Below are positions 14,519 through 26,518 of a stretch of DNA of 64,000 bases, in pieces. Where the stretch lies: NCBI GenBank assembly GCA_950295325.1, contig OX485806.1, positions 42,656,001-42,720,000 on the forward strand. Direction: 5' to 3'. This DNA is from Polytrichum commune (taxonomy: Eukaryota > Streptophyta > Polytrichopsida > Polytrichales > Polytrichaceae). The position numbers and the translations under genes were made by a program. Below the pieces are notes generated by a model. It made no database searches, was not told the origin of the DNA, and saw nothing but the letters and a program-made list of their open reading frames with translations. The first letter of the stretch is position 1, and the number at the start of each line of letters is the position of its first letter.

Positions 14519-17500
14519 TGGCTGAATCCAAAGTCAAAAACAACACAAAGCAACCACCTTAGGCCCCCTACTTACATGGAAAGCCCACCCAATTTCATTC
14601 AAGTCGCCTGTAGAGCCCCTAACCAGATGACTGAACTGCAAGTAAAATGCATCACATATCTGCACTGCCAGGGGGTGCCGTTGGCGGCACCCTCTTCCGA
14701 GGCTACACAAAATTCACAAACCCTGCCCACTTTCATACAAGTGCAGCTATCTCACCTGACCACATGGCTGAATCCAAAGTCAAAAACAACACAAAGCAAC
14801 CACCTTAGGCCCCCTACTTACATGGAAAGCCCACCCAATTTCATTCCAGTAGCCTGTAGGACCCCTAACCAGATGACTGAACTGCAAGCAAAATACATCA
14901 CATATCTGGCCTGCCAGGGGGTGCCGTTGGCGGCACCCTCTTCTGAGGCTACACAAAATTCACAAACCCTGCCCACTTTCATACAAGTGCAGCTATCTCA
15001 CCTGACCACATGGCTGAATCCAAAGTCAAAAACAACACAAAGCAACCACCTTAGCCCCCCTACTTACATGGAAAGCCCACCCAATTTCATTCAAGTCGCC
15101 TGTAGAGCCCCTAACCAGATGACTGAACTGCAAGTAAAATGCATCACATATCTGCACTGCCAGGGGGTGCCGTTGGCGGCACCCTCTTCTGAGGCTACAC
15201 AAAATTCACAAACCCTGCCCACTTTCATACAAGTGCAGCTATCTCACCTGACCACATGGCTGAATCCAAAGTCAAAAACAACACAAAGCAACCACCTTAG
15301 GCCCCCTACTTACATGGAAAGCCCACCCAATTTCATTCCAGTAGCCTGTAGGACCCCTAACCAGATGACTGAACTGCAAGCAAAATACATCACATATCTG
15401 GCCTGGCAGGGGGTGCCGTTGGCGGCACCCTCTTCTGAGGCTACACAAAATTCACAAACCCTGCCCACTTTCATACAAGTGCAGCTATCTAACCTGACCA
15501 CATGGCTGAATCCAAAGTCAAAAACAACACAAAGCAACCACCTTAGCCCCCCTACTTACATGGAAAGCCCACCCAATTTCATTCAAGTCGCCTGTAGAGC
15601 CCCTAACCAGATGACTGAACTGCAAGTAAAATGCATCACATATCTGCACTGCCATGGGGTGCTGTTGGCGGCACCCTCTTCTGAGGCTACACAAAATTCA
15701 CAAACCCTGCCCACTTTCATACAAGTGCAGCTATCTCACCTGACCACATGGCTGAATCCAAAGTCAAAAACAACACAAAGCAACCACCTTAGGCCCCCTA
15801 CTTACATGGAAAGCCCATCCAATTTCATTCAAGTCGCCTGTAGAGCCCCTAACCAGATGACAAAACTGCAAGTAAAATGCATCACATATCTGCATTGCCA
15901 GGGGGTGCCGTTGGCGGCACCCTCTTCTGAGGCTACACAAAATTCACAAACCCTGCCCACTTTCATACAAGTGCAGCTATCTAACCTGACCTGATGGCTG
16001 AATCCAAAGTCAAAAACAACACAAAGCAACCACCTTAGGCCCCCTACTTACATGGAAAGCCCACCCAATTTCATTCAAGTCGCCTGTAGAGCCCCTAACC
16101 AGATGACTGAACTGCAAGTAAAATGCATCACATATCTGCACTGCCAGGGGGTGCTGTTGGCGGCACCCTCTTCTGAGGCTACACAAAATTCACAAACCCT
16201 GCCCACTTTCATACAAGTGCAGCTATCTCACCTGACCACATGGCTGAATCCAAAGTCAAAAACAACACAAAGCAACCACCTTAGGCCCCCTACTTACATG
16301 GAAAGCCCATCCAATTTCATTCAAGTCGCCTGTAGAGCCCCTAACCAGATGACTGAACTGCAAGTAAAATGCATCACATATCTGCACTGCCATGGGGTGC
16401 TGTTGGCGGCACCCTCTTCTGAGGCTACACAAAATTCACAAACCCTGCCCACTTTCATACAAGTGCAGCTATCTCACCTGACCACATGGCTGAATCCAAA
16501 GTCAAAAACAACACAAAGCAACCACCTTAGGCCCCCTACTTACATGGAAAGCCCATCCAATTTCATTCAAGTCGCCTGTAGAGCCCCTAACCAGATGACT
16601 GAACTGCAAGTAAAATGCATCACATATCTGCATTGCCAGGGGGTGCCGTTGGCGGCACCCTCTTCTGAGGCTACACAAAATTCACAAACCCTGCCCACTT
16701 TCATACAAGTGCAGCTATCTAACCTGACCTGATGGCTGAATCCAAAGTCAAAAACAACACAAAGCAACCACCTTAGGCCCCCTACTTACATGGAAAGCCC
16801 ACCCAATTTCATTCAAGTCGCCTGTAGAGCCCCTAAGCAGATGACTGAACTGCAAGCAAAATACATCACATATCCGGCCTGCCAAGGGGTGCCGTTGGCG
16901 GCACCCTCTTCTGAGGCTACACAAAATTCACAAACCCTGCCCACTTTCATACAAGTGCAGCTATCTAACCTGACCACATGGCTGAATCCAAAGTCAAAAA
17001 CAACACAAAGCAACCACCTTAGGCCCCCTACTTACATGGAAAGCTTACCCAATTTCATTCAAGTCGCCTGTAGAGCCCCTAACCAGATGACTGAACTGCA
17101 AGTAAAATGCATCACATATCTGCATTGCCAGGGGGTGCCGTTGGCGGCACCCTCTTCTGAGGCTACACAAAATTCACAAACCCTGCCCACTTTCATACAA
17201 GTGCAGCTATCTAACCTGACCTGATGGCTGAATCCAAAGTCAAAAACAACACAAAGCAACCACCTTAGGCCCCCTACTTACATGGAAAGCCCACCCAATT
17301 TCATTCAAGTCGCCTGTAGAGCCCCTAACCAGATGACTGAACTGCAAGTAAAATGCATCACATATCTGCACTGCCAGGGGGTGCCGTTGGCGGCACCCTC
17401 TTCTGAGGCTACACAAAATTCACAAACCCTGCCCACTTTCATACAAGTGCAGCTATCTCACCTGACCACATGGCTGAATCCAAAGTCAAAAACAACACAA

Positions 17501-18019
17501 AGCAACCACCTTAGGCCCCCTACTTACATGGAAAGCCCACCCAATTTCATTCCAGTAGCCTGTAGGACCCCTAAGCAGATGACTGCACTGCAAGCAAAAT
17601 ATATCACATATCTGGCCTACAAGGGGGTGCCGTTGGCGGCACCCTCTTCTGAGGCTAAACAAAATTCACAAACCCTGCCCACTTTCATACAAGTGCAGCT
17701 ATCTAACCTGACCACATGGCTGAATCCAAAGTCAAAAACAACACAAAGCAACCACCTTAGGCCCCCTACTTACATGGAAAGCCCACCCAATTTCATTCAA
17801 GTCGCCTGTAGAGCCCCTAACCAGATGACTGAACTGCAAGTAAAATGCATCACATATCTGCACTGCCAGGGGGTGCCGTTGGCGGCACCCTCTTCTGAGG
17901 CTAAACAAAATTCACAAACCCTGCCCACTTTCATACAAGTGCAGCTATCTAACCTGACCTGATGGCTGAATTCAAAGTCAAAAACAACACAAAGCAACCA
18001 CCTTAGGCCCCCTACTTAC

Positions 18020-20233
18020 ATGGAAAGCCCACCCAATTTCATTCAAGGCGCCTGTAGAGCCCCTAACCAGATGACTGAACTGCAAGTAAAATGCATCACA
18101 TATCTGCACTGCCAGGGGGTGCCGTTGGCGGCACCCTCTTCTGAGGCTACACAAAATTCACAAACCCTGCCCACTTTCATACAAGTGCAGCTATCTAACC
18201 TGACCACATGGCTGAATCCAAAGTCAAAAACAACACAAAGCAACCACCTTAGGCCCCCTACTTACATGGAAAGCTTACCCAATTTCATTCAAGTCGCCTG
18301 TAGAGCCCCTAACCAGATGACTGAACTGCAAGTAAAATGCATCACATATCTGCACTGCCAGGGGGTGCCGTTGGCGGCACCCTCTTCTGAGGCTACACAA
18401 AATTCACAAACCCTGCCCACTTTCATACAAGTGCAGCTATCTAACCTGACCACATGGCTGAATCCAAAGTCAAAAACAACACAAAGCAACCACCTTAGCC
18501 CCCCTACTTACATGGAAAGCCCACCCAATTTCATTCCAGTAGCCTGTAGGACCCCTAAGCAGATGACTGCACTGCAAGCAAAATATATCACATATCTGGC
18601 CTACAAGGGGGTGCCGTTGGCGGCACCCTCTTCTGAGGCTAAACAAAATTCACAAACCCTGCCCACTTTCATACAAGTGCAGCTATCTAACCTGACCTGA
18701 TGGCTGAATTCAAAGTCAAAAACAACACAAAGCAACCACCTTAGGCCCCCTACTTACATGGAAAGCCCACCCAATTTCATTCAAGGCGCCTGTAGAGCCC
18801 CTAACCAGATGACTGAACTGCAAGTAAAATGCATCACATATCTGCACTGCCAGGGGGTGCCGTTGGCGGCACCCTCTTCTGAGGCTACACAAAATTCACA
18901 AACCCTGCCCATTTTCATACAAGTGCAGCTATCTAACCTGACCACATGGCTGAATCCAAAGTCAAAAACAACACAAAGCAACCACCTTAGGCCCCCTACT
19001 TACATGGAAAGCCCACCCAATTTCATTCAAGTCGCCTGTAGAGCCCCTAACCAGATGACTGAACTGCAAGTAAAATGCATCACATATCTGCACTGCCAGG
19101 GGGTGCCGTTGGCGGCACCCTCTTCTGAGGCTAAACAAAATTCACAAACCCTGCCCACTTTCATACAAGTGCAGCTATCTAACCTGACCACATGGCTGAA
19201 TTCAAAGTCAAAAACAACACAAAGCAACCACCTTAGGCCCCCTACTTACATGGAAAGCCCACCCAATTTCATTCAAGGCGCCTGTAGAGCCCCTAACCAG
19301 ATGACTGAACTGCAAGTAAAATGCATCACATATCTGCACTGCCAGGGGGTGCCGTTGGCGGCACCCTCTTCTGAGGCTACACAAAATTCACAAACCCTGC
19401 CCATTTTCATACAAGTGCAGCTATCTAACCTGACCACATGGCTGAATCCAAAGTCAAAAACAACACAAAGCAACCACCTTAGGCCCCCTACTTACATGGA
19501 AAGCCCACCCAATTTCATTCAAGTCGCCTGTAGAGCCCCTAAGCAGATGACTGAACTGCAAGCAAAATACATCACATATCCGGCCTGCCAAGGGGTGCCG
19601 TTGGCGGCACCCTCTTCTGAGGCTAAACAAAATTCACAAACCCTGCCCACTTTCATACAAGTGCAGCTATCTAACCTGACCACATGGCTGAATCCAAAGT
19701 CAAAAACAACACAAAGCAACCACCTTAGGCCCCCTACTTACATGGAAAGCTTACCCAATTTCATTCAAGTCGCCTGTAGAGCCCCTAACCAGATGACTGA
19801 ACTGCAAGTAAAATGCATCACATATCTGCACTGCCAGGGGGTGCCGTTGGCGGCACCCTCTTCTGAGGCTACACAAAATTCACAAACCCTGCCCACTTTC
19901 ATACAAGTGCAGCTATCTAACCTGACCACATGGCTGAATCCAAAGTCAAAAACAACACAAAGCAACCACCTTAGCCCCCCTACTTACATGGAAAGCCCAC
20001 CCAATTTCATTCCAGTAGCCTGTAGGACCCCTAAGCAGATGACTGCACTGCAAGCAAAATATATCACATATCTGGCCTACAAGGGGGTGCCGTTGGCGGC
20101 ACCCTCTTCTGAGGCTAAACAAAATTCACAAACCCTGCCCACTTTCATACAAGTGCAGCTATCTAACCTGACCTGATGGCTGAATTCAAAGTCAAAAACA
20201 ACACAAAGCAACCACCTTAGGCCCCCTACTTAC
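18020..20233 (+). repeat. Higher-order repeat with GGCGCC-variant units
   Basis: Units with ATTCAAGGCGCC (usual: ATTCAAGTCGCC) start at 18020, 18758, 19250 and 20234, mostly preceded by the GGCTGAATTCAAAG variant. Units with the CTGGCCTACAAG variant recur near 17540, 18520 and 20000. The spacings (738 and 1476 bp, i.e. 3 and 6 units) show block duplication nested in the array, close to its right edge. Confidence 0.75.
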
Positions 20234-21690
20234 ATGGAAAGCCCACCCAATTTCATTCAAGGCGCCTGTAGAGCCCCTAACCAGATGACTGAACTGCAAG
20301 TAAAATGCATCACATATCTGCACTGCCAGGGGGTGCCGTTGGCGGCACCCTCTTCTGAGGCTACACAAAATTCACAAACCCTGCCCATTTTCATACAAGT
20401 GCAGCTATCTAACCTGACCACATGGCTGAATCCAAAGTCAAAAACAACACAAAGCAACCACCTTAGGCCCCCTACTTACATGGAAAGCCCACCCAATTTC
20501 ATTCAAGTCGCCTGTAGAGCCCCTAACCAGATGACTGAACTGCAAGTAAAATGCATCACATATCTGCACTGCCAGGGGGTGCCGTTGGCGGCACCCTCTT
20601 CTGAGGCTAAACAAAATTCACAAACCCTGCCCACTTTCATACAAGTGCAGCTATCTAACCTGACCACATGGCTGAATCCAAAGTCAAAAACAACACAAAG
20701 CAACCACCTTAGGCCCCCTACTTACATGGAAAGCCCACCCAATTTCATTCAAGTCGCCTGTAGAGCCCCTAACCAGATGACTGAGCTGCAAATAAAAAAA
20801 ATCACATATCTGCACTGCCAGGGGGTGCCGTTGGCGGCACCCTCTTCTGAGGCTACACAAAATTCACAAACCCTGCCCACTTTCATACAAGTGCAGCTAT
20901 CTAACCTGACCACATGGCTGAATCCAAAGTCAAAAACAACACAAAGCAACCACCTTAGGCCCCCTACTTACATGGAAAGCCCACCCAATTTCATTCAAGC
21001 CGCCTGTAGAGCCCCTAACCAGATGAGTGAACTGCAAATAAAAAAAATCACATATCTGCACTGCCAGGGGGTGCCGTTGGCGGCACCCTCCTCTGAGGCT
21101 ACACAAAATTCACAAACCCTGCCCACTTTCATACAAGTGCAGCTATCTAACCTGACCTGATGGCTGAATCCAAAGTCAAAAACAACACAAAGCAACCACC
21201 TTAGGCCCCCTACTTACATGGAAAGCCCACCCAATTTCATTCAAGTCGCCTGTAGAGCCCCTAACCAGATGACTGAACTGCAAGTAAAATGCATCACATA
21301 TCTGCACTGCCAGGGGGTGCCGTTGCCGACACCCTCTTGTGAGGCTAAACAAAATTCACAAACCCTGCCCACTTTCATACAAGTGCAGCTATCTAACCTG
21401 ACCACATGGCTGAATCCAAGGTCAAAAACAACACAAAGCAACCACCTTAGCCCCCCTACTTACATAGAAAGCGCACCCAATTGCATTCCAGTAGCCTGTA
21501 GGACCCCTAAGCAGATGAGTGAACTGCAAGCAAAAAACATCACATATCTGCACTGCCAGGGGGTGCCGTTGGCGGCACCCTCTTCTGAGGCTACACAAAA
21601 TTCACAAACCCTGCCCACTTTCATACAAGTGCAGCTATCTAACCTGACCACATGGCTGAATCCAAAGTCAAAAACAACACAGAGCAACCA

Positions 21691-22055
21691 GGGTACACCC
21701 CACTCAAACCACAAACCCTGCCGACATTAATTCAAGTAGCCTCATATATCCTACCCTGATGGCTGAATTCCAAGTCAAAAACCATGGGGAAATGGCCTGC
21801 CAGGGGGTGCTGTTGCCGGCACCCTCAAATGAGAACCTACTCGAACCACAAACCCTCCCGACATTCATTCAAGTGCCGCTATCTCAATCAGGCCATATGA
21901 CTGAATCCGAAGTCACAAACAACACAAAGCAACCATCTTGGCCCCTACTCAAACACCGAACCTTTCCGACATACGGTCAAGTGCCGCTATCTATATTGAC
22001 AGTATCACTGAATTCAAAGACAAAGACAACACAAAGAAACCTGCTTGGCGAGCCT
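21691..22055 (+). repeat. Degenerate, internally deleted satellite units at the array edge
   Basis: After the last good unit (from 21464) the sequence still aligns in pieces to the 246-bp unit: the CTGATGGCTGAATTCCAAGTC segment near 21756, the hairpin segment near 21803-21825, the CATTCATTCAAGTGCCGCTATCT segment near 21862, and two more copies of the GAATCC-AAGTC-AACAACACAAAGCAACC segment near 21904 and 22009. The units here are shortened and diverged, as is usual at satellite edges. The last of them overlaps the 5' end of the transposase-like reading frame that follows. The segment reading CTGAATTCAAAGACAAAGAC at 22008-22027 is at once a decayed unit and coding sequence. Confidence 0.8.
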
Positions 22056-24638
22056 GCATTCATCTCGGTACTCATCAACATCCAGTGAAGGTTGGAGACT
22101 GCAGAGACAACCGGAAGCGTATCAATGCACTTCTCGAGGAGCACGTTGAGCGTACTCCTCAAGCCACGCACAACAAGATTGTCCTTGAAGCCAGCAAGGA
22201 CATTGTTGGTGAGTTCCTCCTTTCTGGCGATAATGACACACACCGACCCCTCTCCTTAAAAAAGTTCGAACCTGTGTTTGAGAGTTGTAGAGAGTTGAAT
22301 TCCCCAAACCTTCGCTCTAAGGTTACCTCTTTCAAATATTTGCGGAGGTTCGGTGTTATGGATGGCATCGCAAAGCTCAGAGGTGTTAGCAATTGGGCCT
22401 ACGTCCAACGGAACCAATTCCCAGGACAAGGTGACGATGCTGACAAGGTGTTCGTCTTCAAGATGTCCGAGGTTGGTCCTGGAAGTGGAGTGGATTTGGT
22501 TCGACGGATGCAACCGGGTGGGGACCTTGAGAACGCCTGGATTATGTCCGATCACGTCAAGCGGGTCAAAGGGAGGACCACCATGGCTGCTCATGTCTAC
22601 GATGGGACTTATCAACGGGTCATGACCATTTCATGTTGTGATTTCCAATCAGAGGGTAAGGATGCCCAAGTGCTCTCTGACAGAACCTCAACCACGTCAT
22701 GGCCCGACACGGTATCCCACATCCAACCTTTATAGGCTTTATGGCGGACAGTGCGCAAGCCAATTGGAACGCTGTTCGCATTGTGTATGGTTCAGGAGAT
22801 CCTAAAGTTCCAATGGAGGGTCGTGAGCGCACTTGTTTTTTCCATTGGAAACAATTGCTTGAAAAACATACAAAATCCTATGTAAAACATGAGTTACAAG
22901 ACCAACATAGACACCTTTGCCTTCAATATCGAAATGCGTCCTCTATGGCAGAGGCTGAGACTAGGTACCTAGCTATCAAGGCTTGGTGGGCGTCATCAAA
23001 TTGTACGAGTGAGGACGGTCTCAAGCATCTTCAGCTCTGGCTTGCTTTTTGGCACTTCCGCTACCTTCAATGGGGTGGTTTCATGGAACTGGTACATATC
23101 CTTCATGATTCATTATTGGTTTTTCCTGGGTTCAGTTTCCTCTCTTTGTGCTGATTCTAATACTTGATTTCCTCAAGCAGGAAAAGGTTTTAACCCAAGA
23201 CCAGTTGGCCGAGATGCCATCGTGCAATCTTGCGGAGTCTGTCCACAACAAGTGGCTTCAAGCCTCCGGCAACAAGGGTGGTGATCTCTACGTGGCTACG
23301 GTGGACGACTACATTCGCGCCTTCTTACAGGTTGTGGCATACTACCAATTCCTTAAAGGTGGAATTGGCGGAGACGGTCCTAGCAAATAAGAACTGAAGC
23401 TCAGGGGTGCTCAACGTCGAGCTCAATGTACTGGTGACCCCACAGTGTTGCAGAAGGTCTTGCTTGACATGCCCGGTGGGGAAGAGTTTTGCACTCGCAA
23501 TGCACACCTTGAGGGCGCCGAGGTGTTTGGCTCACAGAAGCGGCGACCAGACACTCCAATTGGTGATGATGGTGAGACCCACCGCCCTGATACCGTGAAC
23601 TTCTCTCGCCCTCCCCCCGGTAAGCGAGTCACTCGCTCTCAACCTGAAACACTACCTACTATCATTGAGGAGTCTTCCCCCTCTGGACAAGAGGTTCAAG
23701 TGCCTTCACCTGCAGGACTTGGTTTCAATCGTGTCACCGCCGTACAAGAAACCAAAGTAGATGTCTCTCTTTGGCATATTGCTCGCATACCCTATACATC
23801 TGGGAAGTCTTGTTGGGCTAATCATGCTGGCACAAAGAAGAAGTGCACCGCAAGAATCGTTACCAATAACAAGAGCGTCCCTGCGCCGACCTACACTGGT
23901 ATGTGGCATCATTACAAATTGCAATCTATGAAGCGCACGGAATTCGTTTTTTGCCCAGATGACATCGAGCGTTGCGTAAAGGGCCCTCGTCGGAAATGGG
24001 TCATGCCGTTCTCTGCTGATGACCAGAAGCCTCCTATTCCCCCAATCTGGCCCGTGAAGATTGGTACCAACCTCACCCGCTTGGAGATCTTCGCCCTTGA
24101 GAACGCAGGTTTTCAACTCCCACCAAAGGAGCTCATCACACCAACTCGACTCTTCACCAATTCTGCTCCCCCGCTGAATATGTCTCGAATCCGTGTTCCA
24201 GAAAACCCCGACTTCATCCCTACCACAAGATTGTCCAAGCTTGTTCGGCGATCCAACAGCGCACCTTCTGCAAAGCAGAGGCAGATGATTGCCTCTGCTG
24301 AAGCTATGCATGCTACTGTGCTGAAGTTAACTATGATCCCTCAACCGGGATTTGGGTGCATTATCACACTGCAGTCCAAGTCAAAACCGCAACCACCCAT
24401 CTACCAGGTGACAGTGAGTTCTCTTTCAGAGTGCAACTGCGCATACTTCTTGGATATGATTTCCAAATTCGGCCGCAAACGAAATTCTTATATGAATTGT
24501 AAGCATCTGTATTACATCTTCCTCAAGGTTTCTAATTTGGATGCGGAAGTGAATTTGTTCATACACGCCCCGACATTTAGTTTCAATGAGGTCAAACTCA
24601 TCATGGAGGGAGGTCTCTTGACACATTCTACTTCCTAG
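22007..24638 (+). pseudogene. MULE-like DDE transposase relic with SWIM-type zinc finger, broken
   Basis: Plus-strand coding sequence in three consecutive frames. Seen: a first part (to about 22680) ending in a VYDGTY block with candidate catalytic Asp at 22601; after a one-base shift near 22670-22681 a block MADSAQANWNAVR with a second candidate Asp at 22747, followed by RTCFFHW. Then an 89-bp phase-0 intron, GT at 23092 to AG at 23180, joins the next exon at 23181. That exon has an in-frame TAA at 23388-23390 and runs to a stop at 24636-24638. The C-terminal part holds CNC at 24432-24440 and CKH at 24498-24506, the CxC...CxH spacing of SWIM zinc fingers, a domain common in Mutator-like transposases. 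With one frameshift and one nonsense codon it is not functional as it stands. The true start is unclear because the 5' end merges with degenerate satellite units. Family assignment is from motif layout only; a domesticated host gene relic is the alternative. Confidence 0.65.
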
Positions 24639-24704
24639 AATCCCTCTCAGCCTAGCACTACATTAGGCTATGATATATGTGTCCATTTCTGGACCTCTTG
24701 TGAA

Positions 24705-24897
24705 GCAATAATTGATTGATATAATAAAGGTATAATATCAATGATTATTTTTATTTACTTCAAAATTGTGTATTACAATGCTTTCTATGCCTATCAACTC
24801 TATTTCCGTTTCGCATACTTCTTGGATGATTCCTAGGGAGGTGGACCCCGTCGAAGCAAATCCATATAACAAACTGTCTTATCTCTCTTTCGATCCT
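24705..24897 (-). pseudogene. Duplicated 3' gene fragment, copy 1
   Basis: This stretch matches 25421-25578 in the same orientation (shared GCAATAATTGATTGATATAA start, shared CGCATACTTCTTGGATGA core). On the minus strand the shared part is the C-terminal exon and downstream region of the gene at 25479-25991. Here the codon that is TCG in copy 2 is TAG, and about 35 extra bases lie in the downstream part, so this is a dead partial copy. The following 24898-25237 has no recognisable content. Confidence 0.7.
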
Positions 24898-25237
24898 TCT
24901 CTCTTTTCGGCCAAAAACTAGGAGCCAACCAACAAACAGCCTAGATTCTTATCAATGGACGGTGGCCACTCAAAATTCCCTTGTCATTACATATTCTGAG
25001 TCAGCAAGACAATATTCATATTGTTTTCTTCAATAAGAAAATGTTTTGTCATTCAGACTATATAGACTATGCACGGCTACCGCATGTTACTAGCAGCTTA
25101 GGCAGAAAATATATATTTACAAGACTGCCTAAATTTTCAGGAGATACATTCAAGCATCAACAATTTAAGATACATGACGTTTTTCTTCGGCCTCCAGCGC
25201 ATTCAAGTGACTCTTCATCTGTAGCTCCACTCCGCAT

Positions 25238-25369
25238 AGAGTAAACAAAATGTAGTGAACAATGAAAGGAACATGGTTGAAAGAGGTGTGGCCAAATTCG
25301 AGTCATTGAATTTGGACACACCTCTTTCAACTATGTTCCTTTCATTGTTCACTACATTTTGTGTACTCT
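25238..25369. repeat. 132-bp foldback (MITE-like), 62-bp arms, 8-nt loop
   Basis: The left arm 25238-25299 and right arm 25308-25369 are reverse complements with 3 mismatches in 62 positions, separated by the 8-nt loop GAGTCATT. The transcript of either strand would fold into a long near-perfect hairpin. I could not find a convincing target-site duplication: flanks read ...CGCAT and TATCT.... It fits a small foldback MITE; a hairpin small-RNA precursor is the other reading. It lies between the two copies of the duplicated gene fragment. Confidence 0.85.
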
Positions 25370-25420
25370 TATCTCTTCCACATCCCTCCTTTCCATGAAC
25401 CGTCACCGCCAAAACCAATT

Positions 25421-25578
25421 GCAATAATTGATTGATATAATAAATGTATGATTACAATGCTTCCTATGTCTATCAACTCTATTTCCGTTTCGCATACTTC
25501 TTGGATGAATCCGAGGGAGGTGGACCCGGTCTAAGCAAATTCATATAAGAAATTGTCTTATCTCTCTTTCGTTCCTTC
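25421..25578 (-). repeat. Duplicated 3' gene fragment, copy 2 (within the minus-strand gene relic)
   Basis: Direct-repeat partner of 24705-24897, diverging after TCTTATCTCTCTTTCG. It contains the end of the minus-strand reading frame (ending SKKYAKRK before the stop at 25479) plus about 60 bp downstream. The direct repeat with a foldback between its copies is compatible with a local duplication. Confidence 0.7.
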
Positions 25579-25991
25579 AACGGCAGATGATGCGGCGGCA
25601 AGGCTCTCATCCGTTCGCGAAATGAAAGAGACTTCGAAGATTCCCCTACAACCTTCACCTCCTCCTCCTCCGTTTTGTTCGATTTGTCTTCATCCAAATC
25701 AGCGTCCTTCTCCGACACATCTTCCTCCCTCTTTTATTTTTGCTCACGTTGTTTTTGCTCCTCCCGCGTCCTCCATCTCCATGCTTGTGTAGACTGCAAA
25801 AATGGAGTCAGGTCGTAGTCATCACTACTTCGATTTCCAGCAGCAAACAAAAATTCCGGCGACAAATTAACCGGAATATGAGGATCTGCTAGACTCCTAA
25901 TTTCCTTCTCCCATCCTAATCCAGCAAACATATCTCTCTCTTCACCCATTGTATGCAAGTGTATATACAATGATGTTGGGTATGAGTCCAA
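25479..25991 (-). pseudogene. Unrecognised small gene, split by one in-frame TAA
   Basis: Two minus-strand open stretches, 25991-25734 and 25718-25479, are in the same frame. Between them there is a single TAA at 25736-25734, and reading past it continues the charged sequence without a break (REQK, stop, KREED). Together they span about 170 codons: an N-terminal half with MGEERDMFAGLGWEKE, a Glu/Lys-rich middle (EEEEVK) and a basic C-terminus. There is no signal peptide or membrane segment. I do not recognise the family. The repeated 3' end at 24705-24897 shows that at least part of it was duplicated. It may be a pseudogene or a short protein ending at the TAA. Confidence 0.4.
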
Positions 25992-26518
25992 TATATAATC
26001 TATTCGGCCACATACGATAATTGCTAAAGCCCAAGCTATAGAGTAGACTCACATATAAGACAAAGAGAAAAGTGATGAATAAAAACGAAGGAAGTTCATT
26101 ATTTTGATTCCTTTGTATTTTGATTGACTCATTCTTCAATTATACCAATCTCCGAAATTCAATTTTCATTGATTTTTTCTTGTGATCATCATTGGTTTTA
26201 ATAATTCAACCACCTCACGGTTTCCAAACTAAATGAGACCATTCCAAATTTAGGGTCATTTTTTAAATTTTATGACATATACATCCCACGGAAATAGGTC
26301 CAATTTTTTACTATTTTTGGCAGATTTTGGAATATTCTTGATATTTTGAAATATCCTAATTTTAGTCTTACAAGTTTACTATTTTTATTTCATCTACGCT
26401 CTCCGCTCTCCACTCTACGCTCACATACAAGTGTCGTCCATGGCTAGTGTACTAATGGGCTAGTATGTTAATTTAACTAATAGTGGTATCAACTAAAAAA
26501 CTCGATGACTCTCGGCAG
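25992..26518. other. AT-rich spacer, no feature seen
   Basis: No coding frame, tRNA or element end can be supported here. The only pattern is a short CTC-rich stretch (CTACGCTCTCCGCTCTCC) near 26394. Confidence 0.5.

Larger units (their letters stand above)
1..21690 (+). repeat. Satellite array, 246-bp unit, about 88 copies
   Basis: Head-to-tail copies of a 246-bp unit fill the first 21.7 kb; the array is cut by the left window edge. Taking the ATGGAAAGC motif as the unit start, copies begin at 65, 311, 557, 803 and so on, with one-base shifts where single bases were gained or lost. Copies differ at a limited set of alternating positions, so they fall into variant types. Each unit holds a GC-rich hairpin and a conserved ATGGCTGAATCC segment. 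Because 246 is divisible by three, one plus frame (82 residues per unit) stays open over several units until a variant carrying TGA (GACCTGATGG in place of GACCACATGG) closes it. Differences between units often change amino acids, which argues against a translated repeat protein. I read it as satellite DNA, possibly born from transposon sequence (see 21691-22055). Confidence 0.97.

Noticed and set aside
903-20176. Plus-strand open frames of 127-1751 codons in the array as protein genes
   Set aside because: They follow from a 246-bp unit divisible by three; they start and stop mid-array according to TGA and indel variants, have no unique termini, and unit differences are not biased to silent sites by eye.
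1-21690. CRISPR array
   Set aside because: The repeats are contiguous 246-bp units with no unique spacers, and the genome is eukaryotic.
88-21714. Minus-strand 60-130 codon frames repeated each unit (Cys-rich)
   Set aside because: The same frame recurs in every unit as a shadow of the repeat; no initiation context or unique sequence.
21759-22088. 109-codon frame at the array edge as a gene
   Set aside because: It is the array's usual frame read through degenerate units and overlaps the transposase-like frame.
22256-24311. Minus-strand frames opposite the transposase relic (119 and 201 codons)
   Set aside because: Shadows of the plus-strand coding frame; the plus frame has motifs and a fitting intron.
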